The position numbers and the translations under genes are program-made. Below, piece after piece: positions 45,259 to 57,190 of a stretch of 64,000 nucleotides of DNA. Origin of the DNA: Symsagittifera roscoffensis. Its lineage: Eukaryota; Xenacoelomorpha; Acoela; Convolutidae. Positions within the stretch are counted from its first letter, which is position 1, and the number at the start of each line of letters is the position of its first letter. Under the pieces are notes generated by a model that was given only the letters and a program-made list of their open reading frames with translations, was not told where the DNA came from and ran no database searches. Location of the stretch: assembly GCF_963678635.1 (NCBI RefSeq), contig NC_087065.1, positions 45,419,919 to 45,483,918 of the forward strand, in the 5' to 3' direction.

Positions 45259-45315
45259 GAAATACTAGTTTCGCATTTTTTCTTGGTTCAAACTTTGGCG
45301 ATTACTTAATTTATT

Positions 45316-47761
45316 ATGCTGAATATTAAATTCTGGTTGTTTTGTGCAATTTTTCTAATTTCTAAGGCTCAGATGGAAAATATAGAAAAAACCATTGTTT
45401 ACTGGTGCTATCTAAGCTGCCATCAAAAGATATTAACATCGAAATGTGGGATAAATGAGCGGAGAGCTACCACACTGACTCATCTTTTCCTTTTTGCGTT
45501 GTTACTAACCCAAAGTGGGGATGTTGGAAAAAACCCTGGTCTTATTGAAACTATTGAAACAGTCTACGGTATCTGCTCAAAAAATTGTGCAAATCTTAAA
45601 TTTGTTCATTTGAATTTTCAAAGTATTAGTAGAAAACGGATGCAATTGAAAAAATTTCTTGATGATATGGGCGAAAATACAATTATAGGAATTTCCGAAA
45701 CGTGGCTTAAAAAAGAAGATAGTGACATTTTATGGAATCTCCACCCTAGAACGCATGCGATGTTCAGATATGATAGGCAATCAGCGGTAAAAAAGAAAAA
45801 ACGGTGGCGTTTTGTTATATATACCAGTCAAATTGGCTCCGAAATGGAGGCCTGATTTAAATTTATTTGATAAAGAAAAATATGAGTCAGTGTGAGTTGA
45901 GTGCAAATCTACCCTTAACGTTTCCAGTAAAGAAAAAATGTTAGTTATTTGTGTTATAATCCAAGCAGATCAAAATTTATTGTTTTTTTTTTGGAACAAT
46001 TAACGCTTAACATAGATAATGCATTTTCAGTTTCTAAAAAATTTACGCTTCTGGGTGATTATAAAATAAATTATCTGGATAGCAAAGAAAAAGAAAATTT
46101 AGTTTCTATAATTATTCCATATGAATTGAAGGTTTTTTGTCCAAACGATGAAACCAGAATTAGTTCCTCAACTAAAACTCATATCGACTACATAATCAGT
46201 GACTATGAAACAAACGGCATTAAATTTTGTTTTGATACACCTTATAAAACCGACCATTTTGCTTCATTTATTTTGACGGATATAAAATGCGGCAAAAATT
46301 TACCGAGGATAATTTCGACTTTCAATAAGAAAAATTATCAGAAAAATGAATTTTGCAATACACTCTCCGCTCTTCCTTGGTATCTCTTATATCAATGTAC
46401 AGACGCACAAAACATGTTCTCGACGATGATTTATTTAATTTCTAGTGCTCTTCAGCAACATGCTCCTATCGAAAAAAAATTTGTTCGTAATTTTAAACCA
46501 AAAAATGTGTTGAAAACGGAATGGTTCGATTCAGGATGTCAGCAATTGTTGATTAAGAAACAGAATTCACTCAGATCATATCCCAGTCAAAGCAAAAGCG
46601 ATAATTGGTCAAAGTACCAGTTTTTACGTAATCAAATGAGCCAATTGATTAGAAGTAAACAACTCGATCATTCAAACAATTGTTTTTCACTTCTCAGCAC
46701 TATCCAACAAAAATGGAAAAATATTAACCAAGATAGAGGTACATGTTTTGGCAACAATCGAATTACAGTTCTACGAAATTCCTTCAGTGAAATAATAACC
46801 CAAGACAAAAAAATTGCCAATCATTTAAATTATATTTTTTCAAACTTAGGCGAATTTTTCGGCGCTAAAAAGCCTCCGAATTACAACAAATCTGCCTCTG
46901 AATCTGCGCCTTTCCATTTTCAACACATTACAGTGAAGCAATTCTTTGATATAGTTCGATAAATCAATGTCAGAAAACCACTCGGACCTTGTACCGTACC
47001 TGCTTGGGCAATCATTGACGGTCCATCAGTTATAGTTCCACATTTAACTTTTGTCATAAATACTTGCTTAGATGAGAACATTTTCCCGATCGAACTGAAA
47101 AAAACACACGTAACCCCTTTGTTTAAAAAAGATGACCCAATGGATTCAAAAAATTATCGGCCAATATCAATAACTTGTGCTTTTTCTAAAACTTTTGAAA
47201 AAATTTTTAATGCCCAAATAAGAGAACATCTTGACAAATTTCAAATAATGACACCATTTCAATTCGGATTTCGCAAAAACATTTCAACACAAGATGCTCT
47301 TGATTATGTGACAGAAAGTATTCGAAATCAAATAGATTCAAAAAAAATCGTACATGCAGCTTTATTAGATCTGTCCAAGGCTTTTGATTCTATTTCGCAT
47401 GAAATGTTAATTGAAAAAAAAGCTTTCTCTCGGTTTTTCAAATGGAGCAAATGCTTTAATTGCTAGATTCCTAAACAAACGTATTCAAAGAGTGAACGTC
47501 AATGGAATCTTTTCAGACTGGATTGAAATCAAACCAGGTGTCCCACAAGGAACGGTACTTGGTCTGTTGTTGTTCAATTTATGTGTTAATGACATACAAG
47601 AGCGATTATATGAAGGTTGTACTTTAGTTCAATATGCTGACGACTGTATGGTTTTTTCCTCTTCTATAATTTCTGAGGATGCTTTGAATCGATTGCAAAA
47701 ATCACTCAATAATCTAACGGAATTTTTTGGCAGAGAACCAATTGAATCTGAATGCATCTAA
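45316..47761 (+). pseudogene. LINE ORF2: APE endonuclease and reverse transcriptase
   Basis: Endonuclease motifs are LKFVHLNFQSISRKRMQLK, IIGISETWL (catalytic Glu), LLGDYKINYLDS, THIDYIISD and KTDHFASF (Asp-His). RT motifs are HVTPLFKKDDPMDSKNYRPI, ALLDLSKAFDSISHEML, KPGVPQGTVLGLLLFN and QYADDCMVF (catalytic YADD intact). Frames break near 45855-45949, 46962-47119 and 47411-47466. The sequence stops soon after the YADD region at 47761, so the thumb and C-terminal part are missing. Style and the partner ORF1 suggest the CR1/jockey group. Confidence 0.88.
45502..45543 (+). other. Degenerate 2A-like motif near ORF2 N-terminus
   Basis: LLTQSGDVGKNPGL resembles the ribosome-skipping consensus D-V/I-E-x-N-P-G-P, with E changed to G and the last P to L. 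2A-like motifs are known at the N-terminus of ORF2 in some LINEs. In this form it is unlikely to work. Confidence 0.5.
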
Positions 47762-48870
47762 ATCGGAATTTATAACATTTTGTCAAAAAAAAGATAGCAA
47801 AAATGTAGATACTGATACAATAGTAATTAATGTCAATTCTTAAAACTTTTAGTATCTGTAACTTCATATATTTTAATCAACCAATTTATGAACTGTAACC
47901 GAACTTGTTTTGTTTTGTTTTGTTTTGTTTATTGCTTGTTTTCTGATGTTGTGTTTTTGTTTGATGTAACCAATGAATTTTAACCAACTTTATTATTTAC
48001 ACTTTGCTATACTGATGCCTCGGCTTTTATTGTATAGTTATCAGGTGTTCTTTCTTCTTCTTCTTCTTCAATCCACTTGCATATCATTGCCCTCTTTGGA
48101 ATTGCAAAGATCAACTTGCTCTAATGGTTGAGTTTATGGTTCGCATTATGGCTAACATTAATTCTCTGCAAAAATTTGAGAAGGTTGGTAGCTCTTGGAG
48201 CTGCTTTCCCTATCTGGGCAAAAATTACTGAAAAAAGACTCTTTTTTAATCTTTTTTGAATCAAAGTAATCAAGGTTACAGTCCCTGCATCAAATATTCT
48301 AGCCAAATTATACGAATATGAAAGAGTAACGTATAATTTAATTTGAACTATAATCAGAAGGTCTAAAACATCATAGTAACCGAGGTTACAGCCAGAAGTC
48401 CCTTCATCACATTATCTAGTCAAAATACAGTTTAGAAAAAGGGAGCTGACACCAAGGATGTATATAGTTCCAGAATCGAATTCTGGCTAAAACAACAAAT
48501 ATTGAATTTCATGAAATTAGCGACAAAACGAAATTTTCAAACAAAAAAGGTGAAAACTCTCAGAAATTTGTGACTAAACGAAATCAAAAATTTGCTGAGA
48601 AATACGAAGATTTCTGTTGAAATAAGTTTGAGTGATATTGCAATATATTCAAACGTACAAATAACCGTTTAGTTATAACACTCCAGACAAAATTGCGAAA
48701 TCTTTATTATTTTTGCTTACACAACTGTAGTTATCATCGAGCTGCAATTTCCCGCTTGTCTTTTGCTGCAAACCGTTATCTCTGTTCAGAAGAAGAACTG
48801 ATTAAATTAAGAGGCAAAGCTTGGAAAAATTCAATGAGAAAGCGTTTAAACTGTAAATTCAAACAAACGT
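47762..48870. other. Non-coding stretch with microsatellites and repeat fragments
   Basis: Contains (TTTTG)n near 47910-47932, (TTC)n near 48052-48070, a block at 48340-48430 similar to 56535-56600 ('ataatcagaaggtc' with 'taaccgaggttacagcc'), and the inverted Penelope end at 48440-48560. No gene recognised. Confidence 0.6.
48440..48560 (+). repeat. Inverted copy of the Penelope 3' terminal region
   Basis: The reverse complement of 48440-48560 matches 49100-49210 and 18385-18440: 'gttgttttagccagaatt', 'cgattctggaactata' and 'ggtgtcagctccct'. It forms a long inverted repeat with the Penelope copy to its right. Confidence 0.75.
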
Positions 48871-48898
48871 TTTCGCACATTTTTGTGCATCGTCAGGT
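48869..48898 (-). ncRNA. Hammerhead-ribozyme-like core beside Penelope copy 2
   Basis: On the minus strand CTGACGA (48896-48890) precedes stem GCACA/TGTGC with a 4-base loop (48888-48875) and GAAA (48874-48871). The flanking sequence 'acgtttgtttgaatttac' is also shared with the copy at 18126-18150, where the N of CUGANGA is A instead of C. Compatible changes at a permitted position support a real motif. Confidence 0.5.
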
Positions 48899-49185
48899 TT
48901 TAAAATTCTAAACTATCTGTACAAATTTATCAAAGATCATAAAAATGTCATGCACATCATTATTTCAAAAAATTTAAGAAAATTCAACCAATCAAAACTT
49001 TACAAATATTACTGAAATTATGTAACCACTATTATGTAACAGTTTTAAACATTTTGTCACAAATTTCTGAGAGTTTTCACCTGTTTTGGTTTTACAATTT
49101 CGTTTTGTCGCTATTTTTTATGCTAACATGTAAGTTGTTTCAAAATTTTGTTGTTTTAGCCAGAATTTTTCGATTCTGGAACTAT

Positions 49186-51360
49186 AGCCTTAGTGTCAGC
49201 TCCCTACTTCTAAACTCGTCGCGCGTGTTAATTGCCGGTCTCTCTTTCCTAATGTGCAGCGCCTCTAATGTAAGTAACTTGATGCTGCTGGACGTCTGTT
49301 CGATTATCTTCCATTTAAACTCCGACTTACCACTCTCACTACCACACTGCCTTTTCTGCTGTCCAACTGGGGTATCCTCTTTTCGGTGTTCCTCAATCCT
49401 TGTGGTGAGTTGTCGGACCGTCTGGCCAACATAGATGGATTTTCACCCACAACATTCAAGTCTGTACACCACTTTTGATTTCATTTCACTGGAAAAAGAG
49501 AATTTAAGAGAGATCATACAAATTTTCATTTTACTCGACGTGAATATTATCTGCGCATTGGTGATATCGCGCACTTTTTTTGCTAATGTCTGACAGTGAT
49601 TCCCCCCCCCCATATTGGACCAACAAGATGGGTGGTGAATCACTGCTATAATCACAAGGCTTCTTTTTCTCAGCCATGTTCTTTTTGTTTTTGACCTCCC
49701 TGATTTTCTTTTCAAGGGCATGCGATGCAACCCGCGACGACCAATTTTCCACTGTTCACGGTTGATTTTCATCGCTTTATCAAGTTCTTCCCTTGTTGAC
49801 GTACTGCGGAAAAATCCGGTGAACAGTTCCTTGAATCACACTTCTCTTGTACTGAAGGGGGCGCAGCTTCTAAAATTTAGTATGGTACCTGAATCTGTAT
49901 GTTTTTGACACCACCCACAGTTATTTTTCCCGCTTTTGTCCATACTATTTTGTAAATCCAGAGATGCCAATTTCCCGTTTATGTTTGGTGTCTCTATTGT
50001 AAACTGTAAATTTGAATGTAGTAAATCTGCAGCCCGTAGCACCTTTTCAGGATCACCCTTCACTGTTCTCACTATCTCGTCAACGTAACGGAGAAATAAC
50101 TTAGCTTGCTGCACTGGTTGTTTTTCTCTCTTATTGCGATACAATTTCTACAGTACCATACGGTTTCAATCATTTTTCGATAGTCATCATCTGATATATC
50201 ACCGCATTTTACCTGATACCAGTTGAAACAGCATTCACATTCTACACCTTTTGATCTCTACGTGACTTTCTTATTGCACTCGGGACATATTCCATTAAGA
50301 ACTTTTTCGGGCAAATCATTTCGGCAAAATCCCTTGATAGCAAAGTTTTGTACTGTTTCAGCCAAAGATTGACTAAAACAACGGTCAGGGATGCCCCCAT
50401 TGCCAAACCATCTTTTTGAACGTACCATGTTTCATTCCACTTGAAATACACTTGACTAACTGCCCTGTTCAACAGTCTCTTCATGGTTTTTCTTGCAATT
50501 GACGATGGTTCATCTGGCTCATACTTTTCTCAGAGCTATGTCTATTGCTTCGTTCAATGGAAAATTTGTATACGAACTCTTCACATCTGAAGATATCAAA
50601 TTTTCATTGGGCTCAAGCTTAGTGCTCTTTTAGATTCTCTCGCATCTAGTGAGTTGGTTTCGATGTTTGCGCCCTCAATTTTCTCGAAAAACTTTGCAAG
50701 AAGCTTGTTCAAGTTATAATAAGAGCTACCAGGCAATGAGAGGACCGGTCTTAATGGGGTACTCTTTTTATGCACTTTTGCCAACCCATAAAGCCTGCCG
50801 GGCTGCCTCCCAGTAGACCAGCTCCTTGTGTAGAGGTTCTCACTTATGTCGTCTTTTTTCCTCATAGTCAACAACTCCTTATTAATGTCTCTTTCTATTC
50901 TCAAAAGTAATCGCATCACTTGTTCCTTTACTTTTGCTGAATTGATTTGAATCTAAGGTATCCGACAACTTTTTCTCGTTGGTGTCCTTCCTCATTACAC
51001 AAAAACCCACGCCCTTGTCATACGGTACCGCAACTAATCCATTACTCTTCAGATACTATCGGGCACCTTCTCAACGCTTTTGTGGGATAGTGTTTGTTTC
51101 ACCCTTTTAGCATAGACTTTCGCCACAGCTTCGATCTCACGAAGGGCCTCCCCGGGGTTTTTACGATTTTTGAGATCCGAAAGAAAGATGTCAATATCGG
51201 CAAGAAAGTGTGTCTCATTAAACTTATCCCTGACGGGATGTTTCGGCCCTAATGTTAACACTTGTTGTACCCAACTTGGTAATTCAACATCATCAAGAGA
51301 TCTTACCGAACCCTCACGTTGCTTCCCTAGAGGTCGGTCTTGCCTTTCTGATAGTTTCAT
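49186..51360 (-). pseudogene. Penelope-like element copy 2 (RT and GIY-YIG)
   Basis: Minus-strand fragments run in order: 51360-51049 (KLSERQDRPLGKQREG, a region upstream of RT); 50919-50596 with RLYGLAKVHKKSTPLRPVLS; 50484-50242 with ETWYVQKDGLAMGASLTVVL (RT block with MG.SL); and 50144-49836 with LFLRYVDEIVRTVKGDPEKV. In the last, the catalytic YVDD reads YVDE. Then 49772-49443 leads into the endonuclease start KSKVVYRLECCG, and its tail continues to ~49190. Multiple stops and shifts show it is dead. It is more complete than the copy at 18430-19357 and closely related to it. Confidence 0.85.
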
Positions 51361-51479
51361 TAGCTTCTTCTGATGGGTCTCTTTTTCTCATCTGTCCATG
51401 CCTTGTTAATCTCCGTTCTTAGAAGTTTTGTCTTAAAAATGTGTACCGCTTGGTTCGAAAGCACCCCATTTTCCGGTAC

Positions 51480-51700
51480 CCTGAAAATCAAAAAATTAGG
51501 TATAATGTCGTTTTCTAGACAAACTCTTCTAGACATGTTCCGCAGTATGTCAACATGGGAAGAAAATGATAAAGCGATGAAAATCAACCGTGATCAGTGA
51601 ATGGATAACCAAAATCTGGAAAATTAGTCGTCGCCGATTGCATCGCATGCCCTTGAAAAGATCATCAGGGAGGGCAAAAACAAAAATTCAACGCTTGGTG
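51480..51700 (+). pseudogene. Penelope fragment in opposite orientation
   Basis: Plus-strand SMSTWEENDKAMKINRDQ and IASHALEKIIREGKNKN-like segments match the RT C-terminal region of the copy at 18887-19357. It abuts the minus-strand copy ending near 51370, giving a head-to-head arrangement. Confidence 0.7.
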
Positions 51701-51859
51701 TATAGAAAAAAAAACTTTCGTCAAAAAAAGTACGCTGTTTTTAAAGATCGAGGAAAGCTGTGGTTTAAATTTCTTGAGAATGCCCCCGAATGTTTCTCTT
51801 GTAGTTTAGAATGCGAACTGGGCTTTCCTCTTTGACTTATCTTACCAAATCTCGCCGTC

Positions 51860-52395
51860 CCAACCTTAGGCGAGTGAAGTTTCTCTGGCTGAAGTCGAGG
51901 CGAGTCTGGCCTCCGAGACTGCCGGAGATCGAGAAGCAACTTTGTGATCTCAGTAAAGCCAATGAACGACACCTTTGAAGCTGCAGTGAAGACGAAAGTA
52001 GACACCAGACAAGAAGTCCTCTACCACATTAAAGTCGACCAGAGCAGCTTTCATGCAAGGTGTACAAACGGGAAGATGCTAACCAGAGTGGTGGGTTGTT
52101 CAAGATCCAAAGAAGTAGCTCTGTCCAGACTGAGAGTAAGCAGAGCGTCTTTCCTTCGCTAAGTTCGGAAGAGAAGAATCAGATTTATGCCCAAACAGCG
52201 TACTAGCACAAGAGACTTCAGAACACTTTCTCCTCATTGTCCCACATGGCTAAAAATCAGAAACGAAATCTTCGGCCCGAACCTTGATTACAATGCCCTA
52301 CAGGAACAGTCGAACAAAGTCCTGAACATTTCGCCGAGCTAGGCATTTATCTGTGACGGGATCCACAACAAACAAAAACAAAAACAACGACAAAT
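51860..52395 (+). pseudogene. LINE 3' end remnant with A-rich tail
   Basis: A frame near 52195-52330 reads CPNSVLAQETSEHFLLIVP and ARTLITMPYRNSRTKS. The 'C...ETxxHFLLxCP' style is typical of the C-terminal zinc-binding tail of several LINE polymerases. An A-rich tail 'acaaacaaaaacaaaaacaa' ends it near 52375-52392. Clade cannot be assigned. Confidence 0.4.
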
Positions 52396-52970
52396 TGTAC
52401 CACTCCTCACTCTTTTTTCTTTTTTTTTCCATGGCCATTTTATAAAACCAATTTTAAATCCTAATTGAAATTTTTCATAAATCACGCCAAGACTCACCGA
52501 GTCTCAATGAGCTTCCTTTATTGCCCCAGCGGTCTGTATTCAAGTTATTTGCCGCAATTTCAGGCGACACACATCCTTGAGTTCCGACAGAAACTAGTTA
52601 TTGGAACTTCAAGGACCAAATATATCAAGACAGCTCAAAAAAGCAACAATTCATATTTACCGCGGCGCAACCTTTCATGAACTGTCTGAAACCATCTTGC
52701 AAAACAGACCAAAGCGCCTAAACACAGTAACAACAGTTGCCAGATATAATGAAATCAGACTGCATTCACAAGAGTAGAACGGCAAAATTTATATAATCAT
52801 AAACACGAGTTGTTTAATTTGATAAACAGATTTGTACACCCACATACACTTATCATCTTACTAATCTTAATTTGAAGGTAACACTTTAAACATTATGCCG
52901 TGATGGCATCCATTAATAAATATTTCTTCACTAATTTTTCTGCAAATTTAATCTCTAAGTTTCCTCGCTA
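52396..52970. other. AT-rich stretch; nothing recognised
   Basis: No protein-like frame, RNA gene or repeat identified by eye. Confidence 0.5.
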
Positions 52971-52979
52971 ACTTGACAC

Positions 52980-54360
52980 CGCCGTTCTTCCCCAAATAGT
53001 TACTCAAACTCAAAACCATTTATAAAAACATCTTGCGAGGCAGATTTGTTGGGTGCTGCTTATGCCTAGGCTACATGCATGTAAAATGCAGCGTTATAGC
53101 CCGCAGCAGTGATTACTATGACCGTTTCAGCTGTCATCGCTGCATCTCCCAATTTCACTCAGCTAACGACACTCATGAAAGCAATCCTCCAACCCCAGCT
53201 TTAATCACGGTCTTCCAACACCACCCTCACCCGTTCATTGCCCCTTACTCTCTAAACTCAAGATAACCCTCCACTAAAGAAACCTGTAAGAACACAAGAC
53301 CCATGGTCAAACCTCTGTCCAGAACTCAGAAAAAACCACCAGGAAATTATACACCGCAATTGGTTTTCATGATCTTATCAAAAATGAAATTGGTTATAAC
53401 TTCATTGAAAAATTCAAATGAACTCTGAACAGCCGAATAAAAAACAGCGAATATACCTTGGCAATGCACGCAGCAATGATCTTTCCACATTTACTACTGT
53501 GCAAAACAAACTCTGAAATCTTTAACTAAAACAATAGCAAGGCGACTCAAGCAATGGCAAAACGGAGACCTCGATGCGATTGACAAAAAACAGACAAAAA
53601 TTGAAGCTGAAGCTAAGCAGTTCAATAAACCAATGAATACTGGAAAAACATCAAGCGCATTATCAAAACTAACGGATGTATCCAAAGGCGTTCTTTTGCT
53701 CGACGAGATCGTCAAAGTTAAAACAGTAGTACAAATTCTTATTGAGAAGCACCCACCATCTGAACCAATTGAAGAGAAATATATTACACCTGTCTCAAAT
53801 GAAATAATTTCTTTCCATCCAACATTATTTGATCAAATAAACGGTCCACAGATCAAGAAACCACCCATCAGAAGGCACGGATCTCATGAACTATCTGACT
53901 TGACGCAAAAGATTGGAAATGTACTTTAAGACACTTTGGACAAAAATCAGTTGAGAATTAAAAAACAACAGCTAAGACTGCCGGAAAAGTGGCTACCGAC
54001 GAACTAAACCCAGAACTAGCGGAAACATATAACGCATGTAGATTATTACCCTTAGATAAGAACCCAGGAGAAAGACCCATAGACATTGGAGAAGTTATTT
54101 CTAGGATAATGGGAGGAACAAAAACCAAATGCCTGAAAAGCGAACTGATGTCGCTCGGTTTAAAATAGCAACTCTATCTAGGACAAAAATGTGGCAAAGA
54201 AGACGCGATCCACACGCTAAGAGATCAAAAGAGCAAAATATCCGCCGATGCTGTTCTACTGACAAGTGCCGAAAAGCTTTCAACTCGCTAAACCAAAAGC
54301 TCCAACAGCCAAACGGACGATGCAGCGGTTAACCAAAAAACTAAGCAAAAAATGACAAGA
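52980..54360 (+). pseudogene. Retroelement fragment: PHD-type zinc finger followed by RT N-terminal region
   Basis: 53033-53150 encodes CCLCLGYMHVKCSVIA, a spacer and FSCHRCISQFH, with C-x2-C, H-x2-C and C-x2-C pairs like a PHD finger. After non-open sequence, 53500-53929 reads RLKQWQNGDLDAIDKKQTKI, KLTDVSKGVLLLDEIV and FHPTLFDQINGPQIKKPPIR. Another frame at 54030-54120 reads NACRLLPLDKNPGERPIDIG then EVISRIMG. The latter resembles the first RT block 'RLIPLDKxPGxRPIGIGEVxRRIxGK' of a widespread animal non-LTR element family with an N-terminal PHD finger. The catalytic RT blocks are missing and many stops are present. Confidence 0.55.
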
Positions 54361-54868
54361 AAACTACACAGAATTGAGTAAATACATAAAATTAAATTAA
54401 ATTTTGCTCTCCTGAAGAGCTCTATGATTTTTATGAGGGAATGCAGATTGTTGCGCAAAGTTCAATTTATTGACAACTCTATTAGCGCTATTGTAGAGGA
54501 AGGACGGCTAAGACAATTTAACATTACGACGATGAATTCAATGCTGATATATGGCTTCATTAATAAAATGATACAATTTGCTGATATATTTGCATTTTTA
54601 TAACGCTGGTTTGGCCCTATCCAGCTTGTGCACTTAGCGCAATTAATTGGAAGGGATCCTTTTGTAATTTAGTTTTTCTTAAGTAAAGAGAGCCAGATGG
54701 TTGACAATCAAGCCAGCCAGGTTAAGAAAAATAACACTTACACAGAATATACCGGATATGAAATAAACTCAAAAGATTGACATGATATGAGATTACGGCA
54801 AAGCAGATGCGAAGCAGAGATTATTGAAGAAAAAAAGAAAACCTGAATAATGTATTGCGGTAACAAAA
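54361..54868. other. Non-coding stretch with a dispersed repeat
   Basis: Includes the repeat at 54575-54660 that matches 17545-17665 inverted. No gene. Confidence 0.55.
54575..54660 (-). repeat. Dispersed repeat, inverted relative to 17545-17665
   Basis: The minus strand reads 'gtgcacaagctggatagggc', 'caaaccagcgttataaaaat' and 'atatatcagcaaat'. Both copies sit next to Penelope fragments. Confidence 0.7.
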
Positions 54869-54889
54869 TCATCGCCAGCAAAAAAAATC

Positions 54890-56155
54890 CATCAGTATGG
54901 CTGTGATTGTGGTGGCATTTTGGATGAACAATGTACAGAAGGATAGATTGGCTATCGGTGCATCCCTGTCAGTCAAATCCCTGTTCTGTGAAAACTTTGG
55001 TTGAAAGGCTACGAGAAAGTTCTGGCTATGGAAAAACTTCGAAAGATTGATATCCAAGAGGACCTGAACAGAAAATTCCCAAAATGCAATAGAAGGGTGA
55101 CTTTAAGAACCAAGGCAGTGGAATGTGACGATTGCTTGAATTGGTAACATACACGTATTATGGTGGCATTTTGGATGAGGATTACAAAGACATATCAGCA
55201 AAAATTTGGTTCTGCCATTTGGACAATGAGAGGCGTGAGTGTGAGCTGACCATAGAAGGTGTGAGGCTTTTCATACGATATGCAGACAATTTTTTAAGGA
55301 CTTTAAAGGCGACCCGAGCGTGGTTTTGCAACTGCTAACAAATTGCTCCCTAAATTAAAATTCACGCATGAAACACCAATTGAGAACGGCGACTTGGCTT
55401 TTTAATATATTATATAAATGTAGATGGCACCAAGCAAGTAAATTGTAGATGTTACCAAAAATCAACGGATACTAACGCGCTTCTAAGTTTCAGAAGTTGC
55501 ACACTACTGCAGTACAAGAGAACTATAATGGATGTTACCATGCACAAGTTTTTTAGAAGCACATCTACCTGGGAACTTTATAATAAAGCAATGATTATAC
55601 ATAGACTGCAATGGAAGAAAAAGTCAGCACCCAGAGAAGTTTTCATCGAAAATTGAGTCGGAAACACTCAGCAAAACTCTTTTTGCAAAATTAGTACCAA
55701 CTAGGACAGAAACTCAGGCAACAAAAAGCAAGCGAGATGAGAAACCTCCTATGCTCAAGCTTCAATATCGAGGAAACTAAAGCCAATTGTTTGCAAACAA
55801 GATAGGCGGTATCACCAACGCGCAAATTGTGTTTACGACCCGGAAATTGAAAACCACTCTTCTCTCCTTTAAGTTGTTATTTTCCCGTGATCTGAATACC
55901 AATGTGGTCTACAAACTGTCTTGTTGTGGATCGAATTCCACCTATGTTGGACAAACTGTCCGACATTTGGCCACAAGGATAGAGGAACACAAGACAGAAG
56001 GCTGGCCTGTAGGCATTCACATACGTCACTGTGGGGAGGAGGCGACCACAACACAAGTGAGTTTGGAAGTAATAGGTTGGTCAAACAATGCAATGAAACT
56101 CCTAACATTGGAAACTGAGGCCAGGAAACAACACGCGGGCTGGCTTAAGGAGTAG
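54890..56155 (+). pseudogene. Penelope-like element copy 3 (RT C-terminal part and GIY-YIG)
   Basis: Plus strand: LAIGASLSVKSLF (RT block), then GVRLFIRYADNFLRTLKAT where the YVDD box reads YADN. FFRSTSTWELYNKAMII follows, and the endonuclease at 55787-56155 contains TNVVYKLSCCGSNSTYVGQT, HLATRIEEHKTEGWPVG and LKLLTLE-like tail residues (MKLLTLETEARKQ). The endonuclease segment is the best-preserved part, open for 122 codons. Upstream parts are broken. It is diverged from copies 1 and 2. Confidence 0.8.
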
Positions 56156-57190
56156 GGAGCTAGTAAGGTTTTTACAAGGAAACGCTAAGTAAGATTAAAA
56201 GTCGCAGAAATTTTGTAAGGTTGTAAAATATTAACTTTTTCTGAAAATTACGAAATTCATACGTAATATTGCATAAGTTTGTTCGGTGAAATTTTTTTTT
56301 TGCTCACAACCACTTAATGGCCAGTATGAAGTGTTTTCATCTTTAAATTATTTTCTATCATTTTTACTAACCTGACGATGGATGTAGTTCCAAAAACGTT
56401 CGAATTCACATTTTAATAACTTTCTTCAAAAAAAAAGTTTAAAACAACAAGCAAAGACTTGTATGCACTGCATAAAATTTTTCAGAAGACAACTGATGAA
56501 ATCATTTGAGAGATTTCTTTAAATTTTTTCTTTTCCTTTTAAATAATCAGAAGGTCAAACTATCATATTAACCATTGTTACAGTCAGACATCTTTCGTCA
56601 CATATTCCAATTAAACTCCTTGGATTATTCCAGATAATGATGAAAAGATGACTGGAATTGATGTGGTTAAAATTAAACTCGATACGGGTTACCAATGAAA
56701 ATTTTAAATAAAATTAAGCTCAATAATGGTTACATTTAAGACTTTTAAAATGTTAATTAAAATATTTTCGCACATTTTTGGCATCATCAGGATTAATTTT
56801 TGAACAAAGTTTACAACTGATCAAGTATCTGGAAAAGAGAGCAAAGATGTTTTTCGAATTTTTCAAATTATTATGACGAATCAATTATACAACTGTAACT
56901 ACATAATAAATAACGTTATACTAAATAACAGTTTCCTGTTTCTTTCTAATTTCTTTTGTCCTCCAATTGTTAAATTTTTTGAGCGAGAAGTTTTACAATT
57001 CAGACAAGTCATTTGTTAAGCCATGATTAAACATGAACTACAACTTTATTGCAATTTCCCGGGTCTTGAATTCTTTGCGTAAGTTGATTTTCGGCCTTTT
57101 CTCCTAATTTGTAAAGCTTGTTGAGTGAGTATTGAATGAGTGTTGCCAGATTAAGCTAGAATCTCCGGCTTCGATTCCCTTCATCTGTCC
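56156..57190. other. Non-coding stretch with Penelope tail and repeat fragments
   Basis: Contains a degenerate plus-strand hammerhead-like 'cctgacgatgga' near 56372, the block 56535-56600 shared with 48340-48430, and a minus-strand hammerhead-like core at 56766-56790. Confidence 0.55.
56766..56790 (-). ncRNA. Third hammerhead-like core, stem II weakened
   Basis: On the minus strand CTGATGA (56790-56784) and GAAA (56769-56766) flank TGCCAAAAATGTGC. Compared with the other two copies one base of the 5' strand of stem II is missing, leaving a shorter stem. It is probably a decayed copy. Confidence 0.35.
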
